A stretch of DNA of 14,239 nucleotides. Source: an uncultured Propioniciclava sp. (GTDB taxonomy: Bacteria > Actinomycetota > Actinomycetes > Propionibacteriales > Propionibacteriaceae). Made by a program: the position numbers and the translations under genes. Positions 1 to 7,505 of the stretch are shown here, in pieces (the stretch's first letter is position 1; every line of letters starts with the position of its first letter). The stretch spans positions 1 through 14,239 of the forward strand of contig CALMPQ010000452.1 in assembly GCA_937872005.1 (NCBI GenBank). Direction: 5' to 3'. The notes beneath the pieces are model-generated. The model was not told the origin of the DNA. It did no database searches and was given only the letters and a program-made list of their open reading frames with translations.

Positions 1-1351
1 ACTGGTTGATGCCCAGGTCGACGTAGCTGATGAAGCCGCGTTCGCGTCCCTTCTGCTCCTTGCTGACGAGCAGCTTCTCCAACACCTCCTGAAGCGCGCC
101 GTTGCCCAGCTTGGTTCCGGCGATCAGAGCGATGGCGTCCGGTTTGAAGAGGTCTGCCCGCAGGGGGTGGAAGATGAGCGCGTCGGTGGTCTCGACACGC
201 TCGCTCGTTCCTCGCTCGCTACTCGACCGGCGTGGCGCGGGGTGGCCGCGGTCGATGAGGCGGAAGAGCACCGCCAGCGAGTCGTAGAAGTGCGTGCCCG
301 TGCGCGCCTTCGGTGAGGCCAGCTCCACCAGCGTCAGCTCACGCAGCCGGTCGAGGCTGTAGCCCGTGTCGTACTCGGCCGCCCCCACCGGCAGGACGCC
401 CAGCTCGGGGGACGCCTCCGCGTACAGCAAGAACAGGATGCGATACAGGAACCGCAGCGACTGCCGCGCCAGCGGTTGCGCCTGCTCGGCCGGCAGCGGT
501 TCGAGGCCTTGCGCCCGGCGTCGGGCGACCACCTCGTTGGCGATGATCTCGATGCTGCGCCGCACACCCTCGCGCAGGTCCTTGCTGACGCCAACCGTGT
601 GCTTGACCGAGGCCTCCAGCACGGTGCTCCACCAGACCTGACCGTCGGCGTCCGGGGCCAGCGAGTCTGCGTCGAGGATCGTCAGCGCCCGGTCGATCTC
701 GCCCCCGCGCTTGACCTCGTTGCGGTCGCACACCGTCTGTAGGTCAACGGCCAGATAGCGGCCCTCGGCCCACCGCGCGGCTTCGGTGACCAACGCCCAG
801 CGCCCCGCGAGCACCAGCACAAACTGGACGCCGTCGTCAGCGTTGAACAGGCGCGAGATTGCCTTGGTCACGCTCGTCTCGGTCGTTTTCTCGTCGACCT
901 GCCAGTCGGTGAGCAGCCGGTGGTGGGGCTCCTTGGTGAAGAGGTCCTCCAGGGCTGCGGCCGGCTCGGCCTCGACGAGCGCGAAGGGAGGGTCGGCCGT
1001 CACGCCAGCCGTGTTGAACCACGTGACCGGCCCCGACGCCGTCGTCGCGAACTCGCGGGACGCATACCCCAGTACCTCGCGGAGTCGGGCGTGGGCGTCC
1101 GTGACGGCGATCGGTGTTGCCGCACGGCGTCCCTGTTCAATCGCCGGATCCGCGTAGAGCGCCGCCAGTGCGGTCGCCAACTCACCGCGGCGCGCGGTGA
1201 ACCGCGACCGGCTGGTGTCGTGCGTGGCGGCGTCCCACGCCTTGCGGCGGTCGAGCACCAGCCCGTGGAAGCTCTCCTTGGTCGCATCGGTGGTGAAGTA
1301 GTGCTCGGAGAGGAAGTCGTCCCCGACCACGAAGGCGTCTGACGTCGGCAC
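1..1351 (-). CDS. Large DNA methyltransferase, N-terminal part (DISARM DrmMI / PglX-like), cut by window edge
   Basis: About 450 residues are visible; the gene runs off the left edge. I translated it by hand from a GTG at 1351, six bases after the helicase stop and preceded by AGGAGGG at good spacing inside the helicase end. No stop codon occurs up to position 1. The segment QSLRFLYRILFLLYAEA followed by an LGVLPV/YDTGYSLDRLREL stretch is typical of the helical N-terminal region of large Eco57I/PglX-like adenine methyltransferases. The SAM-binding motif and the NPPF/NPPY catalytic motif would lie outside the window, so enzymatic activity is not shown here. In class 1 DISARM, drmMI follows drmD, as here. 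It presumably methylates host DNA to mark self. Oddity: a repeat-like element lies in frame near 188-228. It could instead belong to a type IIG-like or other helicase-methylase system. Confidence 0.72.
   Translation of the reverse strand, partial: MPTSDAFVVGDDFLSEHYFTTDATKESFHGLVLDRRKAWDAATHDTSRSRFTARRGELATALAALYADPAIEQGRRAATPIAVTDAHARLREVLGYASREFATTASGPVTWFNTAGVTADPPFALVEAEPAAALEDLFTKEPHHRLLTDWQVDEKTTETSVTKAISRLFNADDGVQFVLVLAGRWALVTEAARWAEGRYLAVDLQTVCDRNEVKRGGEIDRALTILDADSLAPDADGQVWWSTVLEASVKHTVGVSKDLREGVRRSIEIIANEVVARRRAQGLEPLPAEQAQPLARQSLRFLYRILFLLYAEASPELGVLPVGAAEYDTGYSLDRLRELTLVELASPKARTGTHFYDSLAVLFRLIDRGHPAPRRSSSERGTSERVETTDALIFHPLRADLFKPDAIALIAGTKLGNGALQEVLEKLLVSKEQKGRERGFISYVDLGINQ
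188..228. repeat. 41-bp REP-like dispersed element inside the methyltransferase gene
   Basis: The element begins GGTCTCGACACGC, has the core GCTCGCTCGTTCCTCGCTCGC written as two CTCGCTCG units around TTC, and ends GCTACTCGACC; its outer four bases are complementary. From memory it closely resembles a short repeat scattered between genes in many actinobacteria. Here it is translated as part of the methyltransferase, giving a low-complexity Ser/Arg/Glu stretch between LFRLIDRGHPA and DALIFHPLRADLF, two segments that look as if they should be nearly adjacent. There is no second copy in this window, so its repeat nature rests on recognition, not on a comparison made here. Confidence 0.6.
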
Positions 1352-1354
1352 CGC

Positions 1355-4237
1355 TCAGCCCTCCTGCGCGAAGTCGCTCGGATGGTCGGCGGGCAGCACG
1401 AGTAGGAGCGGGCGCACGAGCCGTTGGGTGGGTGCCATCTCGCGGATGAGTTCCTCCTCGTAGCCGATCGCCTCCATGCGCCGTCGCAGGCCCGAGCTGG
1501 TGGGGAACAGTTCGGCTTGGCCTCGCCACCGTGCGGTCTTGTCGGCCCACTGGTTGACGCGCCGCACCGCGTCGTCGGTCGCCGCGGTCAAGGCCGCCGC
1601 AAGCTGGGCGGACGCCGACTCGACCCCCGCGGCGACCAGGGGGGCCAGCGCCGCCAGGTCGGCGACCGGGCCGGGGTTGTTCATCGTCGGGCCGAACCCG
1701 ACGCCGGCGAACAGTTCGGCCGACGTGGCGACGACCTCGGATAACGCGAACGTCGGCGTCGCGGGGTCGGGGAACTGGACCTTGACCCAGGACGCCGCGA
1801 CCGTCTGCCCGCGGCGGTTGGTCAGGGTGCCCACGACCAACAGGGTCGGGCAGTCGACGTTCCCGCGTACGGCGTACACCTGGTTGCGGGCGAGGCTCGC
1901 CAGCGCACGGTCGGACGCCCAATCGAGCACCGGGTGCAGCGGGCCCAGGAAGTGCGCCTCAGGCCACGAGGTCTTGGTCGACTGGTCGGCCAGGGCACTC
2001 TCGAGCTCCTGCTTGCCCTTGCCGGCGTCAGTGGCGAGCACCAGCCGCTCGAGGACGCGTCGCTCGGCCAGATAGCTTTGCGGCAACACCTCTAAGCGCT
2101 GTCTGAGATCCTTCGGTGGCACGAACTCGACCAAGCGTTCGGCCGGGTGCTCCTTCCACGCGACGCCGTTCGCTGACGGGGGCGCCTCGGGGGTGACGAA
2201 CGCGGCCGTCAGCGCCTCGCGCAGGAAGTCGACCCGCTCGCGGTACAGCCCGGTGCGGAACGGCGCCGGTGCCGGCGGTGTGGGGGCGGACGCCGCCGCC
2301 GTCAATTGGGCGAACAGGGCGGCCAGTGGGTCGCCCGTGGCGGCGATGGTCGAGGGGTCCTTGACCGTCTCGTCGAGCGTGGCCTTACCCGCGAGGACGC
2401 GCTTGATCGCCTCCTCCTCCTTCTCGACCGAGTACTGCCCCATCAGGGACGCCGCGTCGCCCAGCGCCTTGTGGGCCTCCTCCTCGCGTTCGAGCAGGCG
2501 GCGCAGCACGACCAGGTCGCCGGCGAAGTCCTCGGCCGACGGGTTCAGCAACAAGGTGGTGATCTGGGGCGGCGTCCGCTGGCCGTAGCGGTCGATGCGG
2601 CCGTTGCGCTGCTCGATACGGATCAGCGACCACGGGATATCGTAATGGATCAGTTCGTGGCACTGTCGGTGCAGGTTGACGCCCTCGGACGCCACGTCGC
2701 CGGTGACCAGCACGCGGATCGGTGAACTCGACAGCTTGAACGACTCCACGATGTCCTGCTGGTCGACGTCGGAGAGCCCCCCGTGCAGCACGCGGACCTG
2801 GTCGGTCGTGAACCCGAGGTCTTTCGCCAGGCGCTGCTGCAGGTAGTGCAGCGTCGGGACGCGCTCGGCAAACACAACCGCTCGCATCGGCGAGGTCTTC
2901 TTCACGCCGATCTCGCCCAGGTAGGCCAGGAGGGCGTCGTACTTGCTGCTGCTGGTGTGCGTCGCCTCGTTGAGGGCGGCGAGGCGCGTGAGGGCGTCCG
3001 CCTCGATGCGCTGCGCCGCGGTGTGGGACCCGATGGGGCCCAACGTGCGGAGCCGCTGCGCGATGGTTTCGGCGAGAGCCGCGGATGAGGACAAGAAGGC
3101 CTTCGCGAGCGTCCACGGGAACAGGGTCGACGCTTGGCCTGAATAGGGGCTGGCGGCGTCCTTGGGGTGCAGCCACACGTCGGCGAGTTCCTGGGCCACG
3201 GCGTCTTCTGCGGGGGAGGCCCCGATGAGCTTGTGCTGCGGCTGCTTGCGCTCGGCCCAGTCGGCGCCGACGACCCGGGCGACCTCATCGGAATGGCGGT
3301 GCCGTCGGATGACGAGCCTGCTCACTTCGTCGGGGACCAGGTCGCCCTCGGGCGTCACGGCCGTGGGTTCGAGCAGCCGCACCAGCTCGGCGAACGACTC
3401 GGGGCGTCCGTTGTGGGGGGTGGCCGAGGCGAGGATGAGGGCGTCCGTCTTGGGGGCGAGCGTGCGCGCGAGGCGATTGTTCTGGGTCGCCGAGTTGGTG
3501 ACGTTGTGGGATTCGTCGATGACGACGGCGTCCCAGGAGTGTCGGCGCAGGTCGGAGGCGAACCGATCCTGCTTGAGGGTGTCCATCGAGATGATGACCC
3601 GGTTGAAGTAGGTGAACGGATTGCGCGTCGCGGGCAACTTCTGCTTGACGCGCTGGACGCCGACCGAGTCGAGCCGCACGAACGGGATCGCGAAGCGGTT
3701 CCACATCTCACCCTGCATCTGCTCCAACACGTGGCGTGGGCAGACGATGAGGATGCGCTCGCCACGGCCGCGGCGGATCAGTTCGGCGAGGATCATGCCG
3801 ATCTCCAGCGTCTTGCCGAGACCCACGGCGTCGGCGAGCAGGATGCGGGGGCGCAGGGCGTCCGGGTCGAGGGCTTTGCGGACAGCCGTCTGCTGGTAGC
3901 CGAGTTGGTCGGCCAACGCCCCGGTCGAGACAGTGAGGCGTTCGTCGGTGAGCGGGAGTGGCGTCTTGCGGACGGTCGCCTCCAACCAGAGGCGTGCGTC
4001 GCGGTAGTGGGGGGAGGAGTCGGCCCGCAGGGTCGCGAGACGGGGGTCGAGCACCTCGATCGTGTCCAGCGATTCGTAGAAGGACGCCGTGGTGCCCCGC
4101 ACGAGTTCGCCGAGGCCCTGGACGGTGAGCAGTTGCCCGTCGTCGGTGTGGCGGATCTGTGTGACCAGCCACTCCTCGTCGCGCACGACCACGATCGAGC
4201 CCGGAGCAACGTTCAGGGCGCGCGCCGTGTCAGTCAA
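1355..4237 (-). CDS. drmD: SNF2-family helicase/ATPase, DISARM DrmD-like
   Basis: 960 residues from a TTG start at 4237, chosen because GAGGAGGA (4246-4253) lies eight bases upstream and the family-like N-terminus (PGSIVVVRDEEWLV, residues 12-25) begins just after; upstream in-frame sequence is arginine-rich and looks noncoding. Visible helicase motifs: Walker A DAVGLGKT (136-143), DESH box (241-244), motif III SATPHNG (271-277), a second RecA lobe with LHGGLS (484-489), and motif VI IEQRNGRIDRYGQ (541-553). The segment PFVRLDSVGVQRVK followed by NPFTYFNRVIISMDTLKQD is what I recall from DrmD. DrmD is the signature helicase of class 1 DISARM, a multi-gene defence against phage DNA. The methyltransferase follows with only three bases between stop and start, so they are co-transcribed. 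A generic RapA-like helicase is the alternative. Confidence 0.85.
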   Translation of the reverse strand: MTDTARALNVAPGSIVVVRDEEWLVTQIRHTDDGQLLTVQGLGELVRGTTASFYESLDTIEVLDPRLATLRADSSPHYRDARLWLEATVRKTPLPLTDERLTVSTGALADQLGYQQTAVRKALDPDALRPRILLADAVGLGKTLEIGMILAELIRRGRGERILIVCPRHVLEQMQGEMWNRFAIPFVRLDSVGVQRVKQKLPATRNPFTYFNRVIISMDTLKQDRFASDLRRHSWDAVVIDESHNVTNSATQNNRLARTLAPKTDALILASATPHNGRPESFAELVRLLEPTAVTPEGDLVPDEVSRLVIRRHRHSDEVARVVGADWAERKQPQHKLIGASPAEDAVAQELADVWLHPKDAASPYSGQASTLFPWTLAKAFLSSSAALAETIAQRLRTLGPIGSHTAAQRIEADALTRLAALNEATHTSSSKYDALLAYLGEIGVKKTSPMRAVVFAERVPTLHYLQQRLAKDLGFTTDQVRVLHGGLSDVDQQDIVESFKLSSSPIRVLVTGDVASEGVNLHRQCHELIHYDIPWSLIRIEQRNGRIDRYGQRTPPQITTLLLNPSAEDFAGDLVVLRRLLEREEEAHKALGDAASLMGQYSVEKEEEAIKRVLAGKATLDETVKDPSTIAATGDPLAALFAQLTAAASAPTPPAPAPFRTGLYRERVDFLREALTAAFVTPEAPPSANGVAWKEHPAERLVEFVPPKDLRQRLEVLPQSYLAERRVLERLVLATDAGKGKQELESALADQSTKTSWPEAHFLGPLHPVLDWASDRALASLARNQVYAVRGNVDCPTLLVVGTLTNRRGQTVAASWVKVQFPDPATPTFALSEVVATSAELFAGVGFGPTMNNPGPVADLAALAPLVAAGVESASAQLAAALTAATDDAVRRVNQWADKTARWRGQAELFPTSSGLRRRMEAIGYEEELIREMAPTQRLVRPLLLVLPADHPSDFAQEG

Positions 4238-4469
4238 CTCGACCGTCCTCCTCGTTGGGGTCAGGGAGCAGGCTAGTGGATATCGCGTCCGCACATCTCC
4301 CGCGGCCTGTGCCCGTCGGCGCCGCGGGCGTCCGCTTACCCAGTGGCCGTTGCCAATGTGGGGTGCACGAAGTCGCGGGCGGCGGCGTCCGGCGAAGGTG
4401 TTTCGGCGGGGGAGTGTGACGACCCTGTTCTTGCCGATGATGCGGCGGTGAGCGCGTTGCGCCCCGGCG
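4238..4469 (-). promoter_or_regulatory. Leader and probable promoter region of the drmD-like gene
   Basis: This 232-bp stretch holds no convincing gene. On the minus strand a TAGCCT hexamer (4270-4275) fits the TAnnnT -10 pattern and would place transcription start about 25 bases before the TTG, leaving room for the ribosome binding site at 4246-4253. I see no good -35 element. No clear terminator hairpin follows the upstream ATPase gene, so read-through from it is possible. Confidence 0.35.
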
Positions 4470-5651
4470 TCAGGCGTTGCGGAGCTTGCCCACCAGTGCG
4501 CCCAGGGCGATGACGCCGACGCCGCCCGAGGTGGTGTATTCATCCTCGGTGCCGGGGTGGACGACCCATCTGTTCTCCACCCCGAGGTCGTCGCAAGCGC
4601 GGTGGAAACCGGCGCTCACACTCGGTGCCGTGGACAGCTTGACCTCGACCGCCGTGTGGGGCCTCCCGCCCTCCACCAGGACCAGGTCGACCTCGTTGCC
4701 GGTGGCCGTCCGATAGTGGTGCGCCTGCCACGAGGTCGGTGCGGCGTCGATGAGACTCTCGACGGCATGGCTCTCGAAACTGGACCCGGCCGAGGGGTGG
4801 CCGAGCAGGTCGTCAAGGGTGGTGAGCTCGAGCAAGGCGTGGAGGAGTCCCGAATCCCTGACGAACACCCTCGGGGACTTCGTCATGCGTTTGCCGGTGT
4901 TGGTGAACCAAGGCGTGAGTCGCCTCGTGAGCCCCAGGTCGACGAGGAGGTCGATGTAGCGATCCACCGTGGGGCCGGACACCCCCAGCGATTGCGCCAG
5001 CCGACTCGCATTGAGCAAGCCCCCACTGGAGTGCGCCAGCATGGTCCAGAGCCGGCGGAGCGTCTCGGCGGGGATGCGCGGGGCGAACATGGGCACGTCG
5101 CGCTCCAGGTAGGCCCGGATCAGGTCCTGACGCCACTCAAGCGAGGTCCGGTCATCGTCGGCGGTGAGTGAGTCGGGGAACCCGCCGCGTAGCCACAGCC
5201 GCTCCGGGGGGATGCCGTAGGCAGCCGCCTCGTCGACGTTGATCCCACTCAGTTCTACGTGCGCGACCCGGCCGGCCAGGCTCTCCGAGGACATCTGGAT
5301 CAGGTCGAGGGACGCCGATCCGAGGAGCAGGAACTGCCCGGTCCTGAAGCCCCCCCGGCGGTTGTCGTCAATGACGCCGCGCAGGGTGGCGAACAACTCG
5401 GGGACGCGGTGGACCTCGTCGAGTACCACCAGGTGGGGGGCTTGGTTCCGCAGGTAGGCGTCCGCATCGTCGAGCCGACGACGGTCAGTCGGCCGCTCCA
5501 GGTCGAGATAGGTGGCGCCGCCCGGCCAGCTGTCAGCGAGCTGGCGCGCCAGCGTCGTCTTGCCGACCTGCCGGGGGCCCAGGAGCACCGTGGCAGCCGA
5601 CGTGCTGACCCGACGCCGTAGTTCCTGCGCCTTGAACCGCTCGATCACCAT
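4470..5651 (-). CDS. AAA ATPase with C-terminal DUF4143 domain
   Basis: 393 residues, the usual full length for this family (COG1373 type). Walker A GPRQVGKT is at 25-32, Walker B HLVVLDEVH at 73-81, and a sensor-like LLLGSAS at 108-114. A helix-turn-helix-like segment (about 205-240, NASRLAQSLGVSGPTVDRYI) links to the C-terminal DUF4143 part, where NEVDLVLV (319-326) followed by AVEVKLS (334-340) has the layout of a PD-(D/E)xK nuclease fold core; whether it cuts DNA is unknown. The family has no settled function. It lies upstream of the drmD-like gene on the same strand, separated by 232 bp. No Shine-Dalgarno precedes the ATG; a long palindrome occupies that space, suggesting autoregulation and leaderless or short-leader translation. 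Confidence 0.88.
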   Translation of the reverse strand: MVIERFKAQELRRRVSTSAATVLLGPRQVGKTTLARQLADSWPGGATYLDLERPTDRRRLDDADAYLRNQAPHLVVLDEVHRVPELFATLRGVIDDNRRGGFRTGQFLLLGSASLDLIQMSSESLAGRVAHVELSGINVDEAAAYGIPPERLWLRGGFPDSLTADDDRTSLEWRQDLIRAYLERDVPMFAPRIPAETLRRLWTMLAHSSGGLLNASRLAQSLGVSGPTVDRYIDLLVDLGLTRRLTPWFTNTGKRMTKSPRVFVRDSGLLHALLELTTLDDLLGHPSAGSSFESHAVESLIDAAPTSWQAHHYRTATGNEVDLVLVEGGRPHTAVEVKLSTAPSVSAGFHRACDDLGVENRWVVHPGTEDEYTTSGGVGVIALGALVGKLRNA

Positions 5652-5681
5652 GCAAATCTAACATCACATGTTAGATTTGCA
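5651..5681. promoter_or_regulatory. 31-bp AT-rich perfect palindrome at the ATPase start codon (candidate operator/promoter)
   Basis: Arms TGCAAATCTAACAT (5651-5664) and ATGTTAGATTTGCA (5668-5681) are exact complements of 14 bases with a three-base centre. The palindrome touches the ATG (5649-5651) and replaces any ribosome binding site. Its low GC stands out strongly from the surroundings. On the minus strand it contains TAACAT and TAGATT, both TAnnnT -10 matches. An operator for a dimeric regulator, perhaps combined with the promoter, is the simplest reading. Confidence 0.65.
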
Positions 5682-5724
5682 CACCGGCAGGAGATCTGGC
5701 AGCGCTTGGTGCCACCGCGGTGCG

Positions 5725-5886
5725 TCAGGCGAAGCTGAACCAGCCCAACAGGCCGCAGCCAATGGCGAAGACCACCATCACGACGAACAGCAGCACGCTG
5801 AGGGCGCCGCCGAGCAGTTCGCCGGCCTTCTCCTCGGCCGTGTCGGCGGTGTGGGTTGCGACGTTACCGTCAGGCGTCTCGGTCAT
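5725..5886 (-). CDS. Small single-span membrane protein (paralogue of the last nor-operon gene)
   Basis: 53 residues from the ATG at 5886. The N-terminal half is polar and acidic; residues about 29-48 form one hydrophobic helix ending in GCGLLGWF. The 51-residue protein encoded at 8072-8227 has the same layout and the same helix pattern (VLFVxMxVFAxGCxxLGWF). The start overlaps the stop of the upstream pseudogene by four bases, the same arrangement of paired genes as at 8225-8229. It therefore looks like the surviving member of a second, mostly lost copy of the nor-operon tail. Function unknown; a longer upstream in-frame extension is rejected because it is the antisense-like arginine/proline-rich type and the paralogue lacks it. 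Confidence 0.65.
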   Translation of the reverse strand: MTETPDGNVATHTADTAEEKAGELLGGALSVLLFVVMVVFAIGCGLLGWFSFA

Positions 5887-6121
5887 ACGAGGCCTCCCAG
5901 GCGGCTGAGGTCCGACATCAGGGCGACGGCCAGGATGGTGAACACGATGAACATGAAGGCGGTGTACATCCACCGGCGTGGGTGGTCGGTGGACCAGAAC
6001 CGCTTCAGGCTGATGACCCCGTTGACCACGGCGAACACGCAGAACGCGATGCCGATCGGCCGGCCACCCAGCCCGCGAGGCTCAGGATCGGCACGAGCAC
6101 CGGAACCAGCACGTAGGTGAC
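5883..6121 (-). pseudogene. Frameshifted and 5'-truncated membrane protein gene, paralogue of the 138-residue nor-operon protein
   Basis: The last 60 codons (from PIGIAFCVFAVVNG to SDLSRLGGLV) match the 138-residue protein at 8227-8643 closely. Upstream, VTYVLVPVLVPILSLAGWVA also matches, but in another frame: where the intact copy has twelve bases between GATGCCGACCGG and its CACCCA block (plus strand), this copy has eleven, a one-base loss at about 6059-6063. Homology stops at about 6121, so the first roughly 60 codons and the start are missing. The loss of both start and frame argues for a true pseudogene rather than a single sequencing error. Confidence 0.7.
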
Positions 6122-6253
6122 GACGACTACACGGCACGGGGGTCGAATCACTCCGCGACGTGCTGGTTCGACGATGTCGCCATTCCCGATGCGGTGGCCA
6201 TGTACGCCGAGCTCGGGTTCCGCCAGTGCGAGGAGTTGGCCGACACGTTGTAG
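6122..6253 (+). pseudogene. C-terminal scrap of an unidentified gene, possibly a GNAT-type acetyltransferase
   Basis: Reading the plus strand to a TAG at 6251-6253 gives about 43 codons including CWFDDVAIPDAVAMYAELGF and ending CEELADTL. AVAMYAELGF resembles the closing A-x-x-x-Y-x-x-L-G-F helix of GNAT acetyltransferases, but the piece is too short for a firm call. It begins exactly where homology of the neighbouring membrane pseudogene ends, so both appear to be remnants joined by a deletion or recombination event. It lacks a plausible start. Confidence 0.35.
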
Positions 6254-6262
6254 GTCGGGCCG

Positions 6263-6853
6263 TTACACCTTGGCCTTGCGCCATCCAGCCTCTCGGGCCT
6301 CGGCCTCGGAGCAGAACATCCGCTCGCCCTTGGAGGGGTCGATCTTGGTCCTGCCGTAGTACTGCTGCCCGGGGACGTGGTAGATCTTCTCGCCCTTGTT
6401 GCTGATGTTTCCCTTGATGTTGCAGTCGCCCGAGGGGGCGGAGCCCCCCTTGGGTTCCTTTGCCGCCGGCTGCGTCGGCTCGGGCGCCTTGGTCGCTGCA
6501 GGTGCCTTGCTGGGGGCGGACGCCATAGCGGGAGAACTCGTCTCAACCGGGGAGGCATCTTGGGTGGCGGGCGGCGCCTCAGGGGTGGCGGTCTGCTCGT
6601 GTTCAGGGCTAGGAATGGCGGAGGGCGTTGGTCTGGCCGCCGAAGCCATGGGCGGTGTGGAAAGGCCCGCCGCCGGAGCGATCGCGGTCTGGGCGGTCGG
6701 CTGACCGTTCGGCCAGATGGCCACGAGGACGACGACCAGCGCAGCGATGGTGCCGACCTGTCGCCCCTTGCTCACAGGGCCCGCGTCGCTCTTGCCGCGC
6801 ACGCTGTCCCAGGTCCACCGCGCAGCTCCGCCAAGTGCATCCTTTAAGGCCAC
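6263..6853 (-). CDS. Membrane-anchored protein with Pro/Ala/Thr-rich linker and C-terminal sunset domain
   Basis: 196 residues from GTG 6853, with GGAGG five bases upstream. The N-terminus (1-32) is basic, residues 33-47 are a hydrophobic anchor (VGTIAALVVVLVAIW), and about 50-142 is a Pro/Ala/Ser/Thr-rich linker of the kind that spans the actinobacterial cell wall. Residues 143-196 form a compact domain starting CNIKGNIS and containing KGEKIYHVPG, YYGRTKID and GERMFCSEAEAREAGWR, the pattern of the sunset domain often found at the end of secreted nuclease-like proteins. Cys144 and Cys181 may pair outside the cell. There is no catalytic domain, so a wall-associated or DNA/ligand-binding role is only a guess. 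A TAGCCT-like -10 candidate (TAGGCT on the minus strand, 6881-6886) lies upstream. Confidence 0.75.
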   Translation of the reverse strand: MALKDALGGAARWTWDSVRGKSDAGPVSKGRQVGTIAALVVVLVAIWPNGQPTAQTAIAPAAGLSTPPMASAARPTPSAIPSPEHEQTATPEAPPATQDASPVETSSPAMASAPSKAPAATKAPEPTQPAAKEPKGGSAPSGDCNIKGNISNKGEKIYHVPGQQYYGRTKIDPSKGERMFCSEAEAREAGWRKAKV

Positions 6854-6966
6854 GGTGTCCTCCAGTGTTGAATTGCCAACAGCCTATCCAGATCGTGGGG
6901 TGCCGATTGGGCCGGCCCAGAACACACGGACGACGTGCATATCCGGAGCTCGCTCGGCCGTACCCA

Positions 6967-6996
6967 TTGACGTGCCAATATGGCTCCCACTAGGTT
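6967..6996 (+). promoter_or_regulatory. Sigma-70-type promoter for the coiled-coil gene
   Basis: TTGACG (6967-6972), an 18-base spacer and TAGGTT (6991-6996) on the plus strand match housekeeping consensus well. Transcription would start near 7003, giving a leader of about 60 bases with GAGGAG (7052-7057) before the ATG at 7065. It lies in the 211-bp divergent region between the sunset-domain gene and this gene; the rest of that region shows no gene, only the perfect 12-bp palindrome TGGGCCGGCCCA near 6908. Confidence 0.6.
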
Positions 6997-7064
6997 GAAT
7001 GCAACCGAACGGGGGGTCGGGGTCGACTCGCGGCCCGCGCACGCCCCGTGTGAGGAGCACTCGC

Positions 7065-7505
7065 ATGCCCGACAACAGCACCCTGATGTGGATCATCCTT
7101 GCGGTCGTCGTCCTGGCGCTCGTGATCGCGGTGGTCGCCATGACCTCCCGCAACCGGCGCGCCCGGGAGGAGGCCCAGCAGCACGCGGTGGCGGCCCAGC
7201 AGCGGCAGCAGGCCGACGAGCTGCGCACCCGCAGCCAGGATGAGGACGTCCGCGCCAAGGAGGCGCAGGCGGCCGCCGCGCAGCAGGAGGCCGAGGCCAC
7301 CCGCGCCCGCCACGAAGCCGACCGGCTCGAGCGCGAGGCGCAGCAGCAGGCCCACGAGGCGCGGCGCGCCCAGGAGGCTGCCGACACGCACCGCGCAGAG
7401 GCCGACCACCTCGACCCCGGCGACGCCCTGGGTGACGGAAGCCACGCACTCGGCGCGCGCGTCCACCCCGACGACCTGGCTCAGGACGGGCGAACCACCT
7501 CGTAG
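7065..7505 (+). CDS. Membrane-anchored coiled-coil protein
   Basis: 146 residues from ATG 7065, seven bases after GAGGAG. Residues 8-27 (MWIILAVVVLALVIAVVAM) form a single membrane span, followed by a basic stop-transfer stretch (SRNRRAR). About 31-118 is rich in Ala, Gln, Glu and Arg with repeated AQQ/EAQ units, a strong coiled-coil signature, and the tail (119-146) is polar with Gly and Asp. No enzymatic motif. Such proteins usually act as scaffolds or are simply uncharacterised. It is convergent with the reductase gene and overlaps its 3' end by 25 bases, so the two mRNAs share complementary ends. Confidence 0.7.
   Translation: MPDNSTLMWIILAVVVLALVIAVVAMTSRNRRAREEAQQHAVAAQQRQQADELRTRSQDEDVRAKEAQAAAAQQEAEATRARHEADRLEREAQQQAHEARRAQEAADTHRAEADHLDPGDALGDGSHALGARVHPDDLAQDGRTTS

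Noticed and set aside
3167..4276. A 369-codon plus-strand open frame opposite the helicase
   Set aside because: No recognisable family; antisense shadow of conserved helicase motifs.
4238..4543. A 102-residue N-terminal extension of the drmD-like protein from an ATG at 4543
   Set aside because: The extension is Arg/Pro-rich and noncoding in character and overlaps the upstream ATPase gene; a strong ribosome binding site points to TTG 4237.
5700..5724. CACCGCGGTG palindrome as a terminator
   Set aside because: It has no loop and no T-tract, so it cannot form a stable terminator hairpin.
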